Shown here piece by piece: positions 48,076 through 55,159 of a stretch of 64,000 bases of DNA (the first letter of the stretch is position 1; every line of letters begins with the position of its first letter). The notes under the pieces are model-generated. The model saw nothing but the letters and a program-made list of their open reading frames with translations. It had not been told where the DNA came from and searched no databases. Origin of the DNA: JAOUEA01 sp963825635 (GTDB taxonomy: Bacteria; Actinomycetota; UBA4738; HRBIN12); the NCBI GenBank assembly GCA_963825635.1, contig CAWGTU010000002.1, forward strand, positions 216,139 through 280,138. Reading direction: 5' to 3'. A program made the position numbers and the translations under genes.

Positions 48076-49758
48076 GTGCCGGACGAGACCCCTGAGGAGA
48101 TGACTGGTCTGCGTGGACACGGTCGGGGCCCGACCCGACAGGACGCTGTCGCGGGAGTGGTGCTCGGCGTCCAGTCGGTGCCCGACGGTCTGGCCACCGG
48201 GCTGCTGGCTGGAGTCAACCCCCTTGCCGGGCTGTATGGCTACATGGTCGGCACGCTCGGCGGAGCGTTCACGACCAGCTCGACGTTCATGGCCGTGCAG
48301 GGCACCGGGGCGATGGCCATGCTGATCGCGGATGTCAGCGTGCTTCGGGAGTCCACTGATCCGGCCCGGGCACTGGTCACCCTGACGATGCTGACCGGCG
48401 CGGTCATGGTGTTGGCCGGGCTGCTTCGCCTCGGCTCGATCCTTCGATTCGTCTCCAATGCGGTGATGGTCGGGTTCATCAATGCCGTGGGCGTGAACAT
48501 CGTGCTCGGCCAGCTGGCCAACCTCACCGGGTACGCGGCCGACGGCGCCAACCGGGTGATCCGGGCGGTCAACACCGTGCTCCAGCCGGGACGCCTCGAC
48601 GGCCGCACCTTGCTCATCGGCCTGGTGACCATCGCCCTCATCATGCTCCTTGAGTGGACACCGATGCGGTCGCTCGGCCTGGTGGTCGCCGTCCTGACTA
48701 CCTCGGCCGTCGTCCAGTTCCTCGGCTGGCACCAGGTGGCGACGTTGGGCGATCTGGGGGTCGCCATCGACGGCCTTCCGACCCCCGAGCTCCCTCTGGT
48801 GCGACTCGTCCCGACCCTGCTCCTGCCAGCCGTCTCGCTCGCGTTCGTCGGCCTCGTCCAGGGCGCGGGGATCTCGGCCAACTTCCCGAACCCCGACGGC
48901 CGCTACCCCGACGCATCCCGGGACTTCCTCGGCCAGGGTGTGGCCAACCTGGCCTCCGGAGTGTTGCGCGGCATGCCTGTCGGCGGGTCGGTGTCGGCCA
49001 CGGCCCTGAACAAGGAGGCTGGGGCCCGTTCGCGCTGGTCTTTGGTGTTCGCGTCGGCGGTGATGGCGGTGGTCATCCTCGCCTTCGGTGAGGCGGTCGG
49101 CCGGGTGGCCATGCCGGCACTCGCCGGGCTGCTGATGCTCGTCGGCTTCCGCACGATCAAGCCCGCGGACCTGCAGTCGGTCTGGCGGACCGGACCCGTG
49201 CAGGCGGCCGTCCTCGCGGTGACCTTCGTGCTGACCCTGGTCATCCCGCTCCAGTACGCCGTGCTGGCGGGCGTGGGGATGTCGGCCCTGCTCCACATCG
49301 TGCGCCAGTCCAACCAGGTCACCATCCGTCGACGGATCCTGGACACGGAGGGGCACCTCGTCGAGGTCGACCCGCCCGCGGAGCTCCCCGGCCATGAGGT
49401 GGTCGTGCTGCAGCCCTACGGCAGCTTGTTCTTCGCCGCCGCACCGGTCTTCGAAGCCGCCTTGCCCGCGGTCGTCGCCACGTCGAGCGGCTCGGTGGTG
49501 ATCCTGCGGCTGCGGGGCCGCAGCGACCTCGGTACCACGTTCATGGACGTACTCGCTCGCTATGCCGTAGCGCTCCTGGCGGTCGAGAGCAAGCTGGTCA
49601 TCGTGTCGGCCAACGAACGGATCATCGAGCAACTGGCGGTCACCGGCATCACCGACCTCATCGATGAGCACAACATCTACCGCGGCGACGAACGAGTCGG
49701 GGCCACGATCGAGCGGGCCACCGCCGACGCCGTCACCTGGGTCGAGGCGCAACGCTGA
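48076..49758 (+). CDS. SulP-family inorganic anion transporter with C-terminal STAS domain
   Basis: 560 residues, GTG start. QDAVAGVVLGVQSVPDGLATGLLAGVNPLAGLYG is the SLC26/SulP opening, GMPVGGSVSATALNKEAGARSRWSLVFAS the conserved transport-site loop, and RILDTEGHLVEVDPP to the end the cytoplasmic STAS domain (SLFFAAAPVFEAAL, VVILRLRGRSDLGTT). About ten to twelve membrane helices. Carries sulfate, bicarbonate or another anion with H+ or Na+. Placement beside a sulfatase-FGE locus suggests sulfate, but this is inference. Divergent from the aminotransferase. Confidence 0.9.
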   Translation: MPDETPEEMTGLRGHGRGPTRQDAVAGVVLGVQSVPDGLATGLLAGVNPLAGLYGYMVGTLGGAFTTSSTFMAVQGTGAMAMLIADVSVLRESTDPARALVTLTMLTGAVMVLAGLLRLGSILRFVSNAVMVGFINAVGVNIVLGQLANLTGYAADGANRVIRAVNTVLQPGRLDGRTLLIGLVTIALIMLLEWTPMRSLGLVVAVLTTSAVVQFLGWHQVATLGDLGVAIDGLPTPELPLVRLVPTLLLPAVSLAFVGLVQGAGISANFPNPDGRYPDASRDFLGQGVANLASGVLRGMPVGGSVSATALNKEAGARSRWSLVFASAVMAVVILAFGEAVGRVAMPALAGLLMLVGFRTIKPADLQSVWRTGPVQAAVLAVTFVLTLVIPLQYAVLAGVGMSALLHIVRQSNQVTIRRRILDTEGHLVEVDPPAELPGHEVVVLQPYGSLFFAAAPVFEAALPAVVATSSGSVVILRLRGRSDLGTTFMDVLARYAVALLAVESKLVIVSANERIIEQLAVTGITDLIDEHNIYRGDERVGATIERATADAVTWVEAQR

Positions 49759-49774
49759 CCCGGTCCGTTCCGCC

Positions 49775-50485
49775 TCACCGCTCGGTCGAGGCGTCGTCCA
49801 GCTCGAAGGCGTGAGCCGGATGCCGCACCAGCAGCACGACGCTCACCAACGCGATCCACGCCGGGACCAGGAACACCGTGGGCGTCGACACAGTGACGTT
49901 GACCAACTCGAACAAGCCGATCAGGAAGGTGATCACGACCAGCCAACGCGGCAGCCCGCCGGTGGCCCTGCCCAAGCTCGCGGTGGAGAACATCACCAGC
50001 GTGGCGACACGGGGAAGGAACACCGACAGCACGACCGCGGCCGCCGCCCGCATCAACGAGGTCGAGCCCGGATCGGGGGCGGTGTCGCCCACGGCGACGA
50101 GCACTGCGGGTGCTGCAACGAGGGTGGCACCGGAGAAGAACAGCCCTGCGAGCAGCACGCTCGAGCCAAGGAACACCGTTCCGAACAGCTTCGGCTCCCG
50201 GTCGCCGATGCGGCCCCGGACCACGCCGACGAACCAGAGGAACGCGATCGTCGACAGGACGAGCACCTGCAACCACACCAACGCGGCCGTGGCGTTCGCG
50301 GAGTCGGCGTAGTACTCCGCGATCGCGCGGTCCGTCGCTCCGATCCCCGGCGCCGACAGGAGACCGCGCAGCGACAAGGACCACCCGATCCCGCAGATGA
50401 TCCCGGCGACGGCGGCAGCCTCGATCGACGCCGCACGCGAACGCAGACGACTCCACGCGAACAGCCGATCGTCACGAGGACTCAT
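49775..50485 (-). CDS. multi-pass membrane protein, unknown family
   Basis: 236 residues with about seven membrane helices: AAAVAGIICGIGWSLSLRGLL, ATAALVWLQVLVLSTIAFLWFVGVVRG, LFGTVFLGSSVLLAGLFFSGATLV, LMRAAAAVVLSVFLPRVATLVMFSTASLG, WLVVITFLIGLFELVNVTV and FLVPAWIALVSVVLLVRH. The ATG at 50485 is preferred to one 15 bp upstream. DUF4386-like in layout, but signature motifs are not clear. Convergent with SulP (16 bp gap) and last gene of the 4-kb insert. Confidence 0.65.
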   Translation of the reverse strand: MSPRDDRLFAWSRLRSRAASIEAAAVAGIICGIGWSLSLRGLLSAPGIGATDRAIAEYYADSANATAALVWLQVLVLSTIAFLWFVGVVRGRIGDREPKLFGTVFLGSSVLLAGLFFSGATLVAAPAVLVAVGDTAPDPGSTSLMRAAAAVVLSVFLPRVATLVMFSTASLGRATGGLPRWLVVITFLIGLFELVNVTVSTPTVFLVPAWIALVSVVLLVRHPAHAFELDDASTER

Positions 50486-50832
50486 CGCTCCGCCCGGCAC
50501 GCTTCCGCCACGCGCACGGGAGCTGGGCCGGCGCCGGTCGGCACCTGGTCGTAGGCATTGTCCTCATAGGCGACGTGCACAACCGGATGGTCCGCGCGGT
50601 CGCCCGCCCCCGAGCCGGGGCCCTCGGGATACCGCCACGACGCGCCGGGCATCCACGTCCACCACTGGCTCAGGTGCCGCAGGTCGACGGGACCCGGCGT
50701 CGGAGTGAAGACGAGCGATCCCCGCACCCGGTGCGTGGGCGCTTCCTCGGCGTAGTGGTCGTCCGAGCCCATCCTGAACTCGCCGCCGGGCACGAGGACG
50801 AGGTCCTCGGCATCGCGGAAGGATCCGGACAC
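50482..50832 (-). pseudogene. deleted copy of the FGE gene, copy B
   Basis: Begins like FGE (LVLVPGGEFRMGSDDHYAEEAPTHRVR), then jumps directly to GSLVFTPTPGPVDLRHLSQWWTW: residues equivalent to 38-85 of copy A are missing, in frame. Homology ends at 50561 after HVAYED and the frame runs into unrelated sequence (NAYDQVP...) to 50482. The catalytic C-x4-C region is absent, so it cannot be an active FGE. Confidence 0.85.
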
Positions 50833-51195
50833 CGATGGTTCCCTCGGCTAGTGGCCCGACGCGATCGCGGCCTCGAGCTTGGCCTCGACGATGTTCGGCT
50901 TGTCGGCAGGCATGCGGTTTCCCAGGGTGCTCAGCGGAAGCGGATACGCGGGCGACTCTATCGCGAGACCCCGGCCTGCACGTCGGTGTCCGGCCCCCGA
51001 AGCTCTGCAGTCTACAGGTCGGCGACGAGGCGCGCGCCCGTGTAGGGGGCCCATCCGCCGTCGGGCTCGGGATCGATCCGCCGGAACTCCTCGAACGTGG
51101 TGGCGAGGAACGCGCCCAGGCGCTCGGCCGTGACGGGGTGGCCGAGCAGGTCGCCGAGGCCGTGCTCGATCGCGTAGGCCGCGTACCACGCAGCC
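50561..51195. repeat. duplicated locus, copy B (homologous to 44299-46523)
   Basis: About 635 bp that matches copy A in blocks: FGE start and middle, junction between FGE and sulfatase, last 12 and first 9 sulfatase codons, the noncoding leader, and the small gene's C-terminal part. Diverged from copy A at scattered positions, so not an identical assembly repeat. Confidence 0.85.
50848..50913 (-). pseudogene. sulfatase gene collapsed to 21 codons, copy B
   Basis: Starts MPADKPNIV, identical to the first nine residues of the sulfatase at 46237, and continues in frame with EAKLEAAIASGH, its last twelve residues, then TAG. About 480 codons including the CTAGR motif have been deleted. A ribosome could still make this short peptide because the leader region is intact. 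Confidence 0.85.
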
Positions 51196-51302
51196 CATTC
51201 CTCGTCGTACACACCGTCGAGCTCGGACTCCTCGAACCGTCCGTGGGCCTGCGACGTCGCGATGAGCAGCGCCGTCACGTCGTCGGTGCGGTCAGGTCTC
51301 AT
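51012..51302 (-). CDS. small protein of unknown function, first gene of the sulfatase locus (copy B, intact)
   Basis: 96 residues with GAGGAGG before ATG 51302. MRPDRTDDVTALLIATSQAHGRFEESELDGVYDEEWAAWYAAYAIEHGLGDLLGHPVTAERLGAFLATTFEEFRRIDPEPDGGWAPYTGARLVADL-type composition: acidic, helical, Trp/Tyr-rich, soluble. Because it heads the duplicated sulfatase-FGE unit and is conserved between copies, it may belong to the sulfatase system. I do not recognise a family. Confidence 0.75.
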   Translation of the reverse strand: MRPDRTDDVTALLIATSQAHGRFEESELDGVYDEEWAAWYAAYAIEHGLGDLLGHPVTAERLGAFLATTFEEFRRIDPEPDGGWAPYTGARLVADL

Positions 51303-51446
51303 AGGCCCTCCTCGTGGTCGCGATGGTCGTCGGTGGACGGGGTCGCTCCACGGTCACGGGGGTCGCTCCATTATGTGGAACTCCGAACCCACGATGTGGA
51401 GTCTCCCGCACGGGGCTCGCAGCTCCGCTCGGATCGCTGGGCCCGA
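51303..51446. other. intergenic region with short direct repeats
   Basis: GGTCGCTCCA recurs at 51341-51350 and 51361-51370 within a 20-bp period, and ATGTGGA recurs nearby. No gene or clear promoter seen. Confidence 0.4.
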
Positions 51447-52103
51447 TCACCGACGCGTGAAGGTCAGATGGGTGACGCCGCTCGGTGACGAGACCGTCTC
51501 GATGTCGTAGCGCTCGTCGACCCCCTCGAGGCCGTCCCAGAGGCGAACGCCGCGGCCGAGCACGATCGGCACCTGCACGATGTGCGCCGTGTCGATGAGC
51601 CCGGCGGCGAGGAAGTCGCGCACGACCGTTGGGCCACCACCGATGCGCACGTCGAGGTCGCCGGCCGCTTCCCGGGCGAGGTCGAGCGTGTCCTGCGGTG
51701 TGGCGTCGACGAAGTGGAACACGGTGCCGCCTTCCATCTCGATCGAAGGGCGCGGGTAGTGGGTGAGCACGAACACCGGCGTGTGGAACGGGGGGTTCGG
51801 TCCCCACCAGCCACGCCACTCGTCGTCGGTGCCGAGATCGGTCCAGGGACCGGTCTGCGCGGTGAACTTGCCCCGGCCCATGATCTCGGCACCGACGCCG
51901 TCTTCGTGGCGCGCAGCGAAGGCCTGGTCGACCCCTTCGGTGCCGCCCGGTTCGCCGACGATCGAGTGCCAGAACCGAGTGGCGATCATCCACTCGTGCA
52001 GGCGCTGTCCGGCGTGACCGAACGGGGCATCGAACGTGATGCCGTCGCCGGTGCCGAACCCGTCCAGCGAGATCGCGAAGCTGTGGACACGGACCTGGGA
52101 CAC
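51447..52103 (-). CDS. dihydrofolate-reductase-fold (RibD C-terminal-like) protein
   Basis: 218 residues from GTG 52103, with GGGAGG 6 nt upstream. VRVHSFAISLDGFGTGDGITFDAPFGHAG, GAEIMGRGKFTAQTGPW, PVFVLTHYPRPSIEMEGGTVFHFVD, DVRIGGGPTVVRDFLAAGLIDTAHIVQVPIVLGRGVRLWDGL follow the RibD-C/COG0262 pattern, with the NADPH-binding GGGP turn. The third member of this family in the window, after 11211 and 11922. True substrate unknown. Confidence 0.85.
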   Translation of the reverse strand: MSQVRVHSFAISLDGFGTGDGITFDAPFGHAGQRLHEWMIATRFWHSIVGEPGGTEGVDQAFAARHEDGVGAEIMGRGKFTAQTGPWTDLGTDDEWRGWWGPNPPFHTPVFVLTHYPRPSIEMEGGTVFHFVDATPQDTLDLAREAAGDLDVRIGGGPTVVRDFLAAGLIDTAHIVQVPIVLGRGVRLWDGLEGVDERYDIETVSSPSGVTHLTFTRR

Positions 52104-52163
52104 GGCTACCTCCCGAGCGCTCGGAGCGATGTGCACGTGGTGTCCACCGTACGCCACGGCGGA

Positions 52164-52187
52164 AGCCCCCGGCTGAGGCCGGGGGCT
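52164..52187 (-). terminator. strong hairpin terminator
   Basis: AGCCCCCGGC (52164-52173), loop TGAG, GCCGGGGGCT (52178-52187): a perfect 10-bp GC stem located 26 bp after the end of the DUF4386 gene, so it probably ends the XRE-DUF4386 transcript. No U-tract. Confidence 0.7.
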
Positions 52188-52213
52188 CCCCGTGAGGCGA
52201 TGAACGGTCGAGG

Positions 52214-52918
52214 CTAGACCGTGACGGCCGACGGCTCGACGTCGCCGAGGATCGGCGACGCTTTGAACCCCTTGACCACGCAGTAGATGCCGAGCGACAG
52301 CTCCCAGAAGAATTCGGGGATGGTCGCGATGCCCTGCAGCGTGCCGCCGCGCTCGATGAGCCCGAGCATGATGGCCGCCGCCGACAGCAAGAGCAGCGGA
52401 CCCCCGACGAGCCCGAGCATCGCCATGCCGCGTGGCACCAGGCCCGAGCGGTACATCAGCCAGCCCAGGATCACGCCGTTCGCGAGCCCGGCGAAGAAGC
52501 CCGGCCCCAGCAGGAACGCCCGGTCGTAAACGCCGAGCAGCAACTGACCGAACGCCGCGTCGCCGATGACGGGCGACTCTTCCCGCAGGAAGAGCAGCGT
52601 GAGCATCGCGATGACGCCGATGCCGATGAAGACGCTCTCCATGATGCGGGCGGCGACGTAGCTCAGGGCTCCCGCCTCGCTCTGGCGCCTGATGATGCGG
52701 TAGAGCACCGTGGCGGTGCCGACGTTCGCGATGATCAGCAGCGTCTCGGAGAGCGCCCCGAGCCCGACGATGAACGACTCGTCGGCGCCGGCCCCCGTGA
52801 TGTAGCCGGGCTCACCGCTGACCGGCGCGTAGAAGATGAAGTACGCCGGGATCGACAGGACGAAGGTGGCGATGAACAGCCACCCGAACAGCTTTGCGGT
52901 GTTCCTCTCTGCGTTCAC
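52214..52918 (-). CDS. DUF4386 multi-pass membrane protein
   Basis: 234 residues, GTG at 52916-52918 overlapping the XRE gene's stop as GTGA. NTAKLFGWLFIATFVLSIPAYFIFYAPV is the typical first helix, followed by TLLIIANVGTATVLYRIIRRQSEAGALSYVAARIMESVFIGIGVIAML and NGVILGWLMYRSGLVPRGMAMLGLVGGPLLLLSA, which are DUF4386 landmarks. Around seven membrane helices. Translationally coupled to an XRE-cupin regulator. Distant relative of the gene at 32228. Confidence 0.9.
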   Translation of the reverse strand: MNAERNTAKLFGWLFIATFVLSIPAYFIFYAPVSGEPGYITGAGADESFIVGLGALSETLLIIANVGTATVLYRIIRRQSEAGALSYVAARIMESVFIGIGVIAMLTLLFLREESPVIGDAAFGQLLLGVYDRAFLLGPGFFAGLANGVILGWLMYRSGLVPRGMAMLGLVGGPLLLLSAAAIMLGLIERGGTLQGIATIPEFFWELSLGIYCVVKGFKASPILGDVEPSAVTV

Positions 52919-53529
52919 CCTGGCTCCCTTCCAGTTGACGGACGGTCGTGGTCGTGCGTGCCGCCGTGCGTGCGCTCGCCGTGCTGGCTGAGCAGGCTGA
53001 GGATCTCGACCGGACGATCGTTGGCCGGTCCGAACCAGTGCGGGTATCGAGTCTCGAACTCCGCGACCTCGCCGGGTCCCATGACGAAGTCGTGGGTCGC
53101 GAGTATCAGCCGCAGGCGCCCCTTGAGCACGTAGAACCACTCGTACCCCTCGTGCGTGCGCATCTGCGGCGGGCCGGACTCGGGCGGTATCACCACCTTC
53201 CATGCGTGCAGGTCTCGTGGCTGACGGGTCAAGGGGTAGACGAGACGCCCGTTGCTGCGGACCTGGGGCTCGTCGAGCGGGATGCGCGGGTCGCTGATCG
53301 CAGGGGAGCCCACCAGCTCGTCGAGCGGCACCTGGTGGGCCTGCGCGATCGGCAGCAGCAACTCGAGGCTGGGCTTGCGCTGGCCCGCCTCGAGCCTCGA
53401 CAGGGTGCTCTTGGAGATGCCCGTCGCGGCCGAGAGCTGCGCCAGGGTCGCGCCCCGCTGCGTACGGATCCGCTTCAGCCGGGGACCGATGTCCTCCAGC
53501 ACGGTCGTGATGTCGGGTGTGACGTCCAT
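52915..53529 (-). CDS. XRE-family regulator with cupin domain
   Basis: 204 residues, ATG 53527-53529. IGPRLKRIRTQRGATLAQLSAATGISKSTLSRLEAGQRKPSLELLLPIAQAH is a lambda-repressor-like helix-turn-helix (about 14-70); WKVVIPPESGPPQMRTHEGYEWFYVLKGRLRLILATHDFVMGPGEVAEFETRYPHWF is a cupin (about 115-180) with the H-x3-E-x-F-Y pattern. Such HTH-cupin regulators respond to small metabolites. Divergent from the flavoprotein gene with two perfect inverted repeats between them. Confidence 0.9.
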   Translation of the reverse strand: MDVTPDITTVLEDIGPRLKRIRTQRGATLAQLSAATGISKSTLSRLEAGQRKPSLELLLPIAQAHQVPLDELVGSPAISDPRIPLDEPQVRSNGRLVYPLTRQPRDLHAWKVVIPPESGPPQMRTHEGYEWFYVLKGRLRLILATHDFVMGPGEVAEFETRYPHWFGPANDRPVEILSLLSQHGERTHGGTHDHDRPSTGREPG

Positions 53530-53557
53530 GGCGGCATCCAAGCACATGTGTCCCAGG

Positions 53558-53599
53558 TTTGGCAACCTTGTTTGCCAAAGTCGTATCCACGTCGGATAC
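53558..53599. promoter_or_regulatory. two inverted repeats in the XRE/flavoprotein divergent promoter
   Basis: TTTGGCAA-CCTTGT-TTGCCAAA (53558-53579) has perfect 8-bp arms; GTATCC-ACGTC-GGATAC (53583-53599) has perfect 6-bp arms. The first is the best candidate XRE operator; a -35-like TTGCCA lies inside it. Confidence 0.65.
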
Positions 53600-53620
53600 T
53601 GCCCGTGGAGGTGATCGAGC

Positions 53621-54532
53621 GTGGAAGGGCAGCGATACGACGTGGTGGTGGTGGGCGGCGGTGCGGCCGGGTTGAGCGCGGCGCTCGTGCTCGGCCGGGC
53701 TCGCAGGGCGGTCGCCGTGATCGATGCGGGTGAGCCCCGCAACGCGCCGGCGGCCCACATGCAGGGGTTCCTGTCGCGCGACGGCATGCCGCCCTCGGAG
53801 CTCCTGGCCGAGGGGCGCCGGGAGGTGACCGCCTACGGTGTCGACGTCATCGAGGACCGGGTGCTCGGCATCGAGCCCGGCTTCGCGGCACGTCTCGCCT
53901 CAGGTCGCGCGGTCGGCGCGCGGCGGGTGCTGGTCGCCTCGGGCGTCAGCGACCGGCTTCCCGACATCGCCGGCGTCCGAGAGCGGTGGGGCCGCGACCT
54001 GCTGCACTGCCCGTACTGCCACGGGTGGGAGGTGCGTGACCAGCCGCTCGGCGTGCTGGGCACGCTGCCCGGCTCGGTGGACCACGCCCACCTGGTGCGG
54101 CAGTGGTCCGACGACGTGGTCTTCTTCGCGCACACGTACGAACTCGCTTCGACGGAGCGCGGGGGCCTGGGGGCCCGCGGCATCGAGGTCGTCGACGGCA
54201 CGGTCGCTCGGCTGGTCATCGAGCACGACCGGCTGGTCGGCGTCGAGATGGTCGACGGGCGGCTCATCGCGCGCACAGCGGTGTTCGTGCGACCCGGGAA
54301 CGTGCCGCACGGCGACGGCCTCTTGGCCGGACTGGGATGCGAGCTCGACGAGGCCGGCTTCCCCAGGGTCGACGCGACGGGCCTCACCAGCGTGTCCGGC
54401 GTGTGGGCCGCCGGCAACGTGGTCGACCCCCGCGCCCAGGTGATCACGTCGGCCGGTGCGGGCTCGGCCGCGGCGATCGCGATCAACGCCGACCTCGTGC
54501 GCGAGGATGTCACGCGTTCACTCACCAGGTGA
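53621..54532 (+). CDS. thioredoxin-reductase-like FAD/NAD(P) oxidoreductase
   Basis: 303 residues, GTG with GGAGG 9 nt upstream. YDVVVVGGGAAGLSAALVLGRARRAVAVIDAGEPRNA is the FAD-binding GxGxxG motif; HCPYCHGWEVRDQPLGVLG holds a CPYC redox pair in the place of the thioredoxin reductase CxxC; VWAAGNVVDPRAQVITSAGAGSAAAIAINADL is the second FAD motif. NAD(P)-binding glycine motif is degenerate (GVLGTLPGS), as in Arno-type single-domain reductases. Under control of the XRE-cupin regulator. Partner thioredoxin or substrate unknown. Confidence 0.85.
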   Translation: MEGQRYDVVVVGGGAAGLSAALVLGRARRAVAVIDAGEPRNAPAAHMQGFLSRDGMPPSELLAEGRREVTAYGVDVIEDRVLGIEPGFAARLASGRAVGARRVLVASGVSDRLPDIAGVRERWGRDLLHCPYCHGWEVRDQPLGVLGTLPGSVDHAHLVRQWSDDVVFFAHTYELASTERGGLGARGIEVVDGTVARLVIEHDRLVGVEMVDGRLIARTAVFVRPGNVPHGDGLLAGLGCELDEAGFPRVDATGLTSVSGVWAAGNVVDPRAQVITSAGAGSAAAIAINADLVREDVTRSLTR

Positions 54533-54625
54533 GGCGGTCAGACGACCGATGAGAAGCTGGCACGCGGTCCGTCTAACGGAGAGCAGATGAGGCGACCGGG
54601 TGGTCTGGACAAGGAGGCGAACACG

Positions 54626-54964
54626 ATGGAGCGGTACCTGATCTCGTTCGACGACGGGTCGATGGACTTCCCCGAGGAGGACCTCCCGGCGGTCGGCGAG
54701 GCGGCCCGCCGGGTGGTCCGGGAGGCCAAGGACGCCGGTGTCTGGATCTTCGGCGCCGGCGTGGCCCGTCAGCAGGCGAGCATCGCGGCCACCGACGGTA
54801 CGGTCACGGACGGACCGTTCCCCGAGATCAAAGCGGTCGTCGGCGGCTTCTCGATCATCGAGGTCCCGACGCGCGAGGGCGCGCTGATGTGGGCTGCGAA
54901 GCTCGCCGAGGCGTGCCGGTGCGCACAGGAGGTGCGCGAAATCGGGTACGACCCGGAGAGCTGA
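54626..54964 (+). CDS. YCII-related (DGPF-domain) protein
   Basis: 112 residues, AAGGAGG 8 nt before ATG. MERYLISFDDGSMDFPEEDL, IAATDGTVTDGPFPEIKAVVGGFSIIEVPTREGALMWAAKLAEAC is a DGPF/YCII domain with the TDGPF-x-E-x-K-x-x-x-GGF signature. Related proteins are often encoded with ECF sigma factors; no sigma factor is nearby. Small ferredoxin-like fold. A second member is at 61640. Confidence 0.85.
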   Translation: MERYLISFDDGSMDFPEEDLPAVGEAARRVVREAKDAGVWIFGAGVARQQASIAATDGTVTDGPFPEIKAVVGGFSIIEVPTREGALMWAAKLAEACRCAQEVREIGYDPES

Positions 54965-55116
54965 ACCACCGATCCGAGGAGCCTTACCACGACCTGCACG
55001 TCGAACCCAGGTCAGGCGCCGGCCGCCTGGGCCGCGGCGTGCCGGGCGGTGCGGGCCGCCGCTCAGATGCGGGCGACTTCTTCCCGACAGCCAGCAGGAG
55101 CCGAGCACGCCTTCGG

Positions 55117-55122
55117 TACACT
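55117..55122 (+). promoter_or_regulatory. possible -10 box with short leader
   Basis: TACACT lies about 38 nt before ATG 55160; here the gene keeps a Shine-Dalgarno sequence (GGAG, 7 nt spacing), so it would have an ordinary 5' leader. Confidence 0.35.
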
Positions 55123-55159
55123 CGCTGGCATCCCTGACCTGCGGAAACGGAGTTCCTAG

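Noticed and set aside
48007..49752. A 581-codon open frame antisense to SulP
   Set aside because: Low-complexity Asp/His/Arg/Gln composition and no motif; SulP on the other strand has clear transmembrane and STAS features.
43782..51302. Sulfatase copies as an assembly duplication
   Set aside because: The copies differ by scattered substitutions in coding and noncoding parts and carry different deletions.
51337..51370. Tandem GGTCGCTCCA repeats as a regulatory array
   Set aside because: Only two copies, no promoter nearby, likely incidental.
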